From Alphaproteobacteria bacterium (lineage in GTDB: Bacteria; Pseudomonadota; Alphaproteobacteria; ATCC43930; CGMCC-115725), in contig JASHUX010000471.1 of assembly GCA_030039775.1 (NCBI GenBank), forward strand, positions 1-8,331: a DNA stretch of 8,331 bases, given 5' to 3'. Positions 1 to 5,033 of the stretch are shown in pieces. Position 1 is the first letter of the stretch; every line of letters starts with the position of its first letter. The position numbers and the translations under genes were made by a program. The notes under the pieces are model-generated. The model searched no databases and was not told where the DNA came from. It was given only the letters and a program-made list of their open reading frames with translations.

Positions 1-548
1 TCGCCGGGAAGCTGCGAATATACGAAGTCGATCAGCCCGGCACGCAGGCTTGGAAGCGCCGGCGCCTGATCGATCTCGGTTACGGGGTCCCCGATTGGCT
101 CCGCTTCGTGCCGGTGAGGTTTGAGGCAGGACAATCGTGGCGGGCCGCGCTGGAGGCGGCGGGCTTCGACGGCGGCAAACCGACCGTGATCGCGTCGACG
201 GGCGTCAGCATGTACCTGACCAAGGACACGAACGCGGCGACGCTGCGCGAAGTCGCGCGGCTCGCGCCGGGATCGACCTTCGCGATGACGTTTCTGCTGC
301 CGCGCGAACTCAACGAAGCATCGGCGCGTCCCCTGATCCAACAAGCCGAGCAGGGCGCGCGTTCAAGCGGGACGCCGTTCATCAGCTTCTTTGTGCCCGA
401 CGAGATCATGGCGATGGCGCGCGACGCGGGCTTCCGCCAGGTGCGGCATGTCTCAGCCGCCGATCTCGCCCAACGGTATTTCGCCGGACGGCCGGACGGG
501 CTACGGCCGCCGAACGGTGCCGAGGAGTTTCTGGTCGCGTCGACCTAG
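1..548 (+). CDS. SAM-dependent methyltransferase, leucine carboxyl methyltransferase-like (5' part missing)
   Basis: The reading frame is open from the window edge (first full codon at 3) to a TAG at 546-548, giving 181 residues of the C-terminal part. The first residues carry RIYEVDQPGTQAWKRRRL, which matches the EVDxPxTQxWKrrrL hallmark of the LCM-like (TIGR00027 type) class I methyltransferases. In this family the acidic residues in that strand contact S-adenosylmethionine. The following LRFVPVRFE and the ASTGVSMYLT segment also fit the family core. The N-terminal SAM-binding loops lie upstream of the window. An internal ATG at 108 would skip the hallmark, so it is not the real start. The family includes many bacterial proteins of unknown substrate, and members act on small molecules or carboxyl groups. 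The substrate here cannot be told. The gene ends 7 bases before the convergent ABC transporter gene, with no visible terminator between them. Confidence 0.85.
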   Translation, partial: AGKLRIYEVDQPGTQAWKRRRLIDLGYGVPDWLRFVPVRFEAGQSWRAALEAAGFDGGKPTVIASTGVSMYLTKDTNAATLREVARLAPGSTFAMTFLLPRELNEASARPLIQQAEQGARSSGTPFISFFVPDEIMAMARDAGFRQVRHVSAADLAQRYFAGRPDGLRPPNGAEEFLVAST

Positions 549-555
549 ATCGACG

Positions 556-2343
556 TTACTCGCCGGCCGCGCGTTCCAACAGCGGCACGACCTCCGGCGC
601 GTCGGCATCGGTCGGCAATGTGAAATCGCGTCCGGCGCACGCGAACGGCGTCACGTCGATGACGCGGTCATGCAGGAAGCGCAACGAGGCGCGATGGCCG
701 ACGCTGACGATGGTCGGTCGCCACGGCGCGTTACGGAGCAGGCGGTAGCAGCGCGCTTCCCGTGCTTCATCGATCGCCGATGTCGCCTCGTCGAGGAATA
801 CGATCGCCGGCTCGCTCAGCATGATCCGGGCGAAGCCGAGCCGTTGCTGCTCGCCGAGCGACAGGCGGTGCGCCCAATTGTCGACCGTGTCGAGATGCGG
901 CACGAGGTCGGCAAGCTGGAAATCCGTGAGGAGCTGCGCCAACCGGTCTTTCGGCACGTCACTGTGGCCGCCGGGATAAAGCATTGCGTCAGCCAACGTC
1001 CCGAGCGGGAGATACGGACGTTGCGGCAGAAACAACGTGCTGCCATCGCCGACCCGGATGCTGCCCTTGCCGAACGGCCAAATGCCGGCGATCGCGCGGA
1101 TCAGCGTGCTCTTGCCGATGCCGGTCGGACCGGAGATCAGCACCGCTTCGCCGGGCGTAACGGATAAATTGACGCCATGCATGATCGGCGTCGCATCGGG
1201 CAGAGCCAGATCGAGAGCGCTTACCGTCACGCCCGCGCCGTCGCGCCCGAGGACGATCTGTTGCGGCGCGCGCACAGACTCAACGATCAGGTCGAGCCGC
1301 CGCTGGAAGCCGCTCAACCGTTGCGTCACGGCCAGCCACGTGGCGATGTCCGTGTATGAGTTGATCACGAAAGACAGCGAGCTCTGCACCGAGTTGAAAG
1401 CGCTGACCACCTGCATCAGTCCGCCGAGCAGAATCTCCTTGGCGAAAAAGCGCGGCGCCACGACCACCACTGGAAAGATCACCGCGACCTGGGCATAGCC
1501 GACGGTGAACCACGACAGCGTCTTCTGCCGTTTCATGATCCGCCAGAAATTATCGAACACATGCGCGAACCGGCCGCGGAAAACAGTCATTTCGGCGGGC
1601 TCGCCGCGGAACAAGGCGACGCTTTCGGCATTCTCGCGTAGCCGCATCAGGGCAAAGCGGAAATCGGCCTCGAGCCGTTGCTGCGCGAAGTTCAGATTGA
1701 TCAGCGGCCACCCGATCTTCATCGTGAGCCAGGTGCCCGCGCCGGCGTAGATGATCGCCGTCCAGACCAAATAGGCGGGGATATAGACGCTGCCCCACGA
1801 GCCCAGCGGAATCCGCGCCGATCCCGACAAGCCCCATAGAATGAACAGGAACGAGAACAGCGACACGATCGACGTCATCAAACCCAGCGACAGATTCAGC
1901 ACATAGGACGTGAAGGAATTGAGATCCTCCGAAATGCGCTGGTCCGGGTTGTCGGTCGGCATGTTCTGAAGCTGGAGCCGGTAATAGGATTGATCGGCCA
2001 GCCACGCGCCGAGATAGCGGTCGGTCAACCAGCGCCGCCAGCGGATCTGCAGCATCTGCTGCAGGTAGACCGCGTAGACGGAGAGGATGATGCTGATGGT
2101 GGCGAGGATGCAGAAAATGCCGATCTGGCGGAAGAACACGCCGCTATTGAGCTCTTGCAGCGCGTTGTAGAACGCATTGTTCCACTGATTGAGCAGCACG
2201 CTGACATACACGTTGCCGAGGTCGAGCGCGACGACGATCCCCAGCAATCCCCACGCCGACCACTTTTGTTCCGAGCCCCAATAGGGGCGCGTCAATCGCC
2301 AAGCCGCGCGCAACTGGCCGCGCGTTTCCTCGTTGAAATTCAT
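556..2343 (-). CDS. ABC transporter, fused permease and ATPase, SbmA/BacA-YddA type
   Basis: This 595-residue protein joins a membrane domain (about residues 1-340) to an ATP-binding domain (about 365-595). The membrane half has about five or six hydrophobic stretches, near 31-52, 72-92, 146-172, 186-207, 280-303 and possibly 308-335. It carries the family signatures DNPDQRISEDL (near 132) and LRENAESVALFRGE (near 236). The ATPase half has Walker A GPTGIGKST (about 405), a Q-loop glutamine in LPQRPYLP (about 441), signature LSLGEQQR (about 494), Walker B IVFLDEATSAID (about 515) and an H-loop histidine in VGHRAS (about 550). It should therefore be an active inner-membrane transporter. COG4178 relatives include YddA and mycobacterial Rv1819c, which takes up vitamin B12 and peptides; E. 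coli SbmA lacks the ATPase half. The cargo here is unknown. The start is ATG at 2343. A TTG one codon upstream (2346) is an alternative, each with its own possible ribosome site. Confidence 0.93.
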   Translation of the reverse strand: MNFNEETRGQLRAAWRLTRPYWGSEQKWSAWGLLGIVVALDLGNVYVSVLLNQWNNAFYNALQELNSGVFFRQIGIFCILATISIILSVYAVYLQQMLQIRWRRWLTDRYLGAWLADQSYYRLQLQNMPTDNPDQRISEDLNSFTSYVLNLSLGLMTSIVSLFSFLFILWGLSGSARIPLGSWGSVYIPAYLVWTAIIYAGAGTWLTMKIGWPLINLNFAQQRLEADFRFALMRLRENAESVALFRGEPAEMTVFRGRFAHVFDNFWRIMKRQKTLSWFTVGYAQVAVIFPVVVVAPRFFAKEILLGGLMQVVSAFNSVQSSLSFVINSYTDIATWLAVTQRLSGFQRRLDLIVESVRAPQQIVLGRDGAGVTVSALDLALPDATPIMHGVNLSVTPGEAVLISGPTGIGKSTLIRAIAGIWPFGKGSIRVGDGSTLFLPQRPYLPLGTLADAMLYPGGHSDVPKDRLAQLLTDFQLADLVPHLDTVDNWAHRLSLGEQQRLGFARIMLSEPAIVFLDEATSAIDEAREARCYRLLRNAPWRPTIVSVGHRASLRFLHDRVIDVTPFACAGRDFTLPTDADAPEVVPLLERAAGE

Positions 2344-2347
2344 CAAG

Positions 2348-2363
2348 TCCTCGAAACTCCCTC
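2348..2363 (-). promoter_or_regulatory. Ribosome binding sites deciding the ABC transporter start
   Basis: Read on the minus strand, GAGGA (2348-2352) lies 4 bases before ATG 2343 and only 1 base before TTG 2346. A second match, GAGGGAG (2357-2363), lies 10 bases before the TTG and 13 before the ATG. I prefer the ATG because it is the stronger start codon. The spacing is a little short, so TTG 2346 remains possible. The two proteins differ by one residue. Confidence 0.45.
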
Positions 2364-2394
2364 GGTCGTCGCGACCCTAACACGTCCCTTCGCA

Positions 2395-2416
2395 CCTGGC
2401 TTTACCAGGATAAAGC
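2395..2416. repeat. Overlapping inverted repeats in the ABC transporter leader
   Basis: Two perfect inverted repeats share bases and cannot form together. One is CCTGG (2395-2399) with CCAGG (2405-2409) around a 5-base loop. The other is GCTTTA (2399-2404) with TAAAGC (2411-2416) around a 6-base loop. They lie about 52-73 bases upstream of the transporter start. They could be an operator, or a switchable hairpin in the leader RNA if transcription starts further upstream. No function is proven by sequence alone. Confidence 0.35.
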
Positions 2417-2490
2417 GAATCCGTTGCTGGTCCTATGGACGGGGCGTGAAGGATTTTTCACCTGCGGTACGGCATGCTGCGGCGCGTCGC

Positions 2491-2519
2491 TTGTCAAGCG
2501 CGCGGCGCTGTGGTTCATA
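2491..2519 (+). promoter_or_regulatory. Promoter of tRNA-Thr
   Basis: A -35 element TTGTCA (2491-2496), inside CTTGTCAAG, is followed after 17 bases by TTCATA (2514-2519) as the -10 element. This predicts a transcription start around 2526, a few bases before the tRNA 5' end at 2530. The CTTGTCAAG/CTTGACAAG form of the -35 box is common before stable RNA genes in alphaproteobacteria. Spacing and position both fit a housekeeping sigma-factor promoter. Confidence 0.65.
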
Positions 2520-2529
2520 CGGCGCCGTT

Positions 2530-2604
<75 letters not shown>

Positions 2605-2606
2605 CT

Positions 2607-3347
2607 CTATTGCCGTAGGGGAAATCGCATCTCGGTGATTTCGTAGCCGGCATCGGCGCCGATGCGGATGACCCGTTGTCCGCCCTCGTTGAACATGTCC
2701 GGCTGCACCGCGACGACCGGCTCGCGCGCCGCGCGGTCCAACGCTTCCGCAACGTCGCGGCTGCGCGCCAGCTTCAGGAGATTGAGCCGGGTCGGAAACA
2801 CAATCAGGGCGCGGCCGGCATCCGCCTCGCGGATCGCGTCGGCGGGCGCGATCCATTGGCAATCGAGCGTCTCGTAGCCGTCGGCGACGGCCTGTTGACC
2901 CAACGGCGCCGCGGCGATGAAGAATTGCGTGTCGAAACGGCGCGGCTCCGCCTCCGGCGTGATCCAATGCGCGAATCGCGCCAACCGGTCGGTGGCGAGT
3001 TCGAATCCTCGTTGGGCGAGCGCCGCCGCGAGATCGCCAGTCTCTCGCGGATTGGGCACATCCGTATGGTCAAGCAGATGGCCGGCGCCGGACCGGCGTG
3101 CCAGCAAAATACCGGCTTCCTCCCACGTCTCGCGGATCGCGGCGACGCGATAGGGCAACAACTCGGCGGGCGGGCAGCGCGTCGCGAGCACGTGGTCGCT
3201 TTCGTCGACTTTCCCGCCGGGAAATACCAGTGCGCCGGCGGCGAAGCCCGAATTGCCGTGCCGGCGCACCATGAGCACCTCGATCCCGGCGGTGCTGTCG
3301 CGCACGACCAGGATGGTTGCGGCGGGAAAGGCAGGTGGAATCGGCAT
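2607..3347 (-). CDS. Nudix hydrolase, NUDT19/acyl-CoA diphosphatase-like
   Basis: The 246-residue protein starts with a strand that contains VLMVRRH and then carries a split Nudix box. FPGGKVDESD (about 42-51) is separated by about 20 residues from AAIRETWEEAGILLAR (about 69-84). R72, E73, E76 and E77 are the expected catalytic, metal-binding helix residues. An insertion at this place, together with the later HWITPEAEPRRFDTQFF (about 127-143), is typical of NUDT19-like enzymes. Mammalian members cleave CoA or acyl-CoA to phosphopantetheine derivatives and 3',5'-ADP. The substrate here is inferred and a nucleotide-sugar or other diphosphate is possible. ATG 3347 is the only reasonable start because an in-frame stop lies four codons upstream. 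No clear Shine-Dalgarno site is seen. The stop codon lies 2 bases from the tRNA-Thr CCA end on the opposite strand. Confidence 0.9.
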   Translation of the reverse strand: MPIPPAFPAATILVVRDSTAGIEVLMVRRHGNSGFAAGALVFPGGKVDESDHVLATRCPPAELLPYRVAAIRETWEEAGILLARRSGAGHLLDHTDVPNPRETGDLAAALAQRGFELATDRLARFAHWITPEAEPRRFDTQFFIAAAPLGQQAVADGYETLDCQWIAPADAIREADAGRALIVFPTRLNLLKLARSRDVAEALDRAAREPVVAVQPDMFNEGGQRVIRIGADAGYEITEMRFPLRQ

Positions 3348-3373
3348 GGCGCCGCGCGATCATAAGCCATCGA

Positions 3374-3385
3374 CGGCGAACGCCG
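3374..3385. repeat. Short inverted repeat in the Nudix/MetE-like divergent gap
   Basis: CGGCG (3374-3378) and CGCCG (3381-3385) flank two bases. At DNA level this is a near-palindrome placed between the two divergent starts. It is a weak operator candidate and could also be chance in G+C-rich DNA. Confidence 0.2.
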
Positions 3386-3399
3386 ACAGGGGTAAGAAC

Positions 3400-3420
3400 T
3401 TCGTTCAGTCGTATAACGAA
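3400..3420. promoter_or_regulatory. Dyad (possible operator) before the MetE-like gene
   Basis: TTCGTT (3400-3405) and AACGAA (3415-3420) are perfect 6-base inverted arms around 9 bases. The pattern includes T-N11-A, as in many LysR-type regulator sites. A TATAAC hexamer (3412-3417), which resembles a -10 box, overlaps the right arm. I found no good -35 partner at 16-18 bases. A start from this box would leave a leader of only about 12 bases. No regulator gene is in the window, so this is a candidate only. Confidence 0.3.
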
Positions 3421-3425
3421 TTGGC

Positions 3426-3430
3426 GGGGA
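3426..3430 (+). promoter_or_regulatory. Ribosome binding site of the MetE-like gene
   Basis: GGGGA lies 5 bases before ATG 3436. It selects this codon over the in-frame ATG at 3253, whose extra 61 residues overlap the divergent Nudix gene and resemble nothing in the family. Confidence 0.6.
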
Positions 3431-3435
3431 ACCAA

Positions 3436-4590
3436 ATGAAGCGCAGTGAAGGCCGGATTCTGACCACGCATGTCGGCAGCATGATCCGGCCGCCCGAGCT
3501 GGTGGCGCTCGGCAAGACGGTGAAGCAATTTCCGGATATGCAGCCGCACTACGACGCGCTGCTCAACAAGCTGGTCGATGACGCGTTCAAGAGGCAGGTC
3601 GCGTCCGGCATCGACATCCCCAACGACGGCGAATACGGCAAGACGAGCTGGGCCGCTTATATGCTCGAGCGCGTCAGCGGCTTCGAGGAACGGCCGAAAC
3701 AGATCCGCCAATTGCACTGGATCGGCAAGGAGCTGGAACGGTTCCGCGATGTATTCCAGGTCGATATTCCGCGCGCCATCACCGGCGTACCGACGTGGGG
3801 CTGCATCGGCCCGATCAAATATACCGGCTACACCGCGCTGAAGCGCGCGATCGACGCGCTCAAGGCGGCGGCGAGTCATACCAAGGCCGAAGAAGTCTTT
3901 ATGACGGCGGTCGCGCCGGCGAGCTCGGCCTATGACAGCGTCAACGAGTATTACAAGGACGAGCACGATTATATCTTCGCGATTGCGGAAGCGATGCGCG
4001 AGGAGTACCGCGCCATCCACGAAGCCGGCTTCGTCCTCCAAGTCGACGACGCGCTATTGATGAACTACTACGATTATCTCACTACGATCAGCCCGCCGCG
4101 GTACCGCGAATGGGCGGAGCTATGCATTGCGGCGCTCAACCACGCGCTCGAGGGCATCCCGGAGGACCGCATCCGCTATCATATTTGCTTCGGCTCCTGG
4201 CACGTGCCGCACACCACTGACGCGCCGCTCGAAAAGGTGATCGACATCATTCTGCAGGTCCGCGCCGGCGCTTATTCGATCGAGGCAGCCAATGTGCGCC
4301 ACGAGCACGAATGGCGGGTCTGGGAAAAAGTGAAGTTGCCGCCCGGCAAGATCCTGATCCCCGGCGTGGTGACGCACCACACCACGACGGTCGAGCATCC
4401 GCAGCTCGTCGCCGACCGCATTGTCCGGTTCGCCAAGCTGGTCGGACGGGAAAACGTCATCGCCGGAACCGACTGCGGCTTTGCGCAGAACGAAACCATC
4501 CAGCGCACGCAGCCGTCGGTGATGTGGGCCAAATACGAGACACTGGCCGAGGGTGCTCGTCTTGCTACCAAGGAACTGTGGGGACGCTAA
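3436..4590 (+). CDS. Cobalamin-independent methionine synthase II-family protein (stand-alone MetE C-terminal domain)
   Basis: The 384-residue protein corresponds to the catalytic C-terminal barrel of MetE (COG0620, UROD/MetE-like fold) without the N-terminal MetE domain. It opens with RILTTHVGSMIRP, as in this family. The four zinc ligands known from MetE can be placed: H249 and C251 in YHICFGSWH, E283 in AYSIEAANV, and C347 in AGTDCGFAQ. The zinc would activate a thiol substrate, usually homocysteine. PGVVTHHTTTVEHP (about 309-322) fits the loop with the catalytic histidine. Likely chemistry is methyl or alkyl transfer to a thiol in the cytoplasm. Lone C-terminal homologues include methyltransferases that use other methyl donors and the coenzyme M-alkylating epoxyalkane enzymes, so a true methionine synthase role is not assured and I give no gene symbol. 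The start at 3436 follows GGGGA by 5 bases. Confidence 0.85.
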   Translation: MKRSEGRILTTHVGSMIRPPELVALGKTVKQFPDMQPHYDALLNKLVDDAFKRQVASGIDIPNDGEYGKTSWAAYMLERVSGFEERPKQIRQLHWIGKELERFRDVFQVDIPRAITGVPTWGCIGPIKYTGYTALKRAIDALKAAASHTKAEEVFMTAVAPASSAYDSVNEYYKDEHDYIFAIAEAMREEYRAIHEAGFVLQVDDALLMNYYDYLTTISPPRYREWAELCIAALNHALEGIPEDRIRYHICFGSWHVPHTTDAPLEKVIDIILQVRAGAYSIEAANVRHEHEWRVWEKVKLPPGKILIPGVVTHHTTTVEHPQLVADRIVRFAKLVGRENVIAGTDCGFAQNETIQRTQPSVMWAKYETLAEGARLATKELWGR

Positions 4591-4593
4591 AAG

Positions 4594-4672
4594 TTTGAGT
4601 CGTCAGTTTTCAGTTGTCGGTGAATAGGTCATTGTTGACTGAAAACGGATAACTCATCACTGATAACCGATG
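4594..4672. repeat. Inverted arrays of a degenerate heptamer (ACTGATA type)
   Basis: Between the MetE-like stop and the next gene the G+C content falls sharply. Read in steps of seven, 4594-4621 holds four units ending mostly in CAGT (the complement orientation, TATCAGT-like). After a 16-base spacer (4622-4637), five units of ACTGATA type follow at 4638-4672 in exact register. The best-matched arms are GTTTTCAGT (4606-4614) and ACTGAAAAC (4638-4646), which pair over 9 bases with a 23-base loop. The last unit contains the ATG of the following small gene. The hairpin has no T tract, so it is not a standard terminator. It resembles a small dispersed intergenic repeat. Copy number elsewhere in the genome cannot be seen. 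Confidence 0.6.
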
Positions 4673-4921
4673 GTCCCGAAGCTCCTGCTGCTGGCGCTCG
4701 TCTTGCTGCTCGTCTGGTACGGCGTGCGTTTTGTTACGCGCGTCGGGCAGGTGCACCAGGCGCTGCGGCGCGCCGCGGAGCAAGCGGCGATGAACGCACA
4801 GGGGCGCGCTCAGCCGCTCCAGGCTATCGCGACAGAGGATTTGGTCAAATGCGGCGTCTGCGGCGCCTTCGTTCCCGCGAAAAGCACCGCCAGTTGCGGC
4901 CGCGCGGGCTGCCCTTATTGA
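4670..4921 (+). CDS. Small membrane-anchored zinc-ribbon protein
   Basis: This 83-residue protein has one N-terminal hydrophobic helix, LLLLALVLLLVWYGVRFV (about 5-22). A charged, alanine-rich linker follows (about 23-55), and the protein ends with KCGVCGAFVPAKSTASCGRAGCPY-like spacing. The four cysteines are arranged C-x2-C, then about 11 residues, then C-x4-C, which suggests zinc binding. The short positively charged part after the helix suggests that the C-terminal part faces the cytoplasm. The layout recalls small proteins of the PP0621 family in proteobacteria, which have no assigned function; this link is from memory of the pattern. The start is ATG 4670, since an in-frame stop lies at 4664-4666. 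No Shine-Dalgarno site precedes it, because repeat DNA occupies that place. The gene lies 112 bases before glyQ on the same strand. Confidence 0.7.
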   Translation: MVPKLLLLALVLLLVWYGVRFVTRVGQVHQALRRAAEQAAMNAQGRAQPLQAIATEDLVKCGVCGAFVPAKSTASCGRAGCPY

Positions 4922-4930
4922 GCGGCGACT

Positions 4931-4958
4931 CGGGCGACGCTTCGCCTTGCGTCGTCTG
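4931..4958 (+). terminator. Hairpin after the zinc-ribbon gene
   Basis: Arms 4931-4940 and 4949-4958 pair over 10 bases, including two G-U pairs, around an 8-base loop. The hairpin begins 9 bases after the stop codon. An alternative pairing joins TCGGGCG (4930-4936) to CGCCCGA (4960-4966). No T tract follows, so it may be a weak terminator, an RNA-protecting hairpin or a leader structure of glyQ. Confidence 0.35.
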
Positions 4959-4972
4959 CCGCCCGAAGTTAA

Positions 4973-4985
4973 GTTGCGCTGCAAC
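4973..4985. repeat. Short inverted repeat upstream of glyQ
   Basis: GTTGC (4973-4977) and GCAAC (4981-4985) flank three bases, about 49-61 bases before the glyQ start. The rest of the gap (4986-5033) is A/T-richer in part (TTGTTTTAC, GAAAAT). I cannot name a convincing -35/-10 pair in it. Confidence 0.25.
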
Positions 4986-5033
4986 ATACGCTTGTTTTAC
5001 CAGCGAAAATCGCAATAGCGGCGCCTCGACCCG

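Noticed and set aside
391..1167. 258-codon open frame on the plus strand
   Set aside because: It runs antisense across the ATPase domain of the ABC transporter, whose motifs are all intact, and has no family likeness.
3253..3435. N-terminal extension of the MetE-like protein from ATG 3253
   Set aside because: The 61 extra residues overlap the Nudix gene, lack family likeness, and ATG 3436 has a well-spaced GGGGA.
3348..3435. SAM or cobalamin riboswitch before the MetE-like gene
   Set aside because: The gap is only 88 bases and I could not place the conserved core of SAM-II or a cobalamin riboswitch in it.
3070..4041. 323-codon open frame on the minus strand
   Set aside because: It overlaps both the Nudix gene in another frame and the MetE-like gene in antisense, and shows no recognisable domain.
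4610..4987. 125-codon open frame on the minus strand over the repeat island and zinc-ribbon gene
   Set aside because: The opposite strand encodes a sensible helix plus cysteine ribbon; this frame is arginine-rich and without a recognisable domain.
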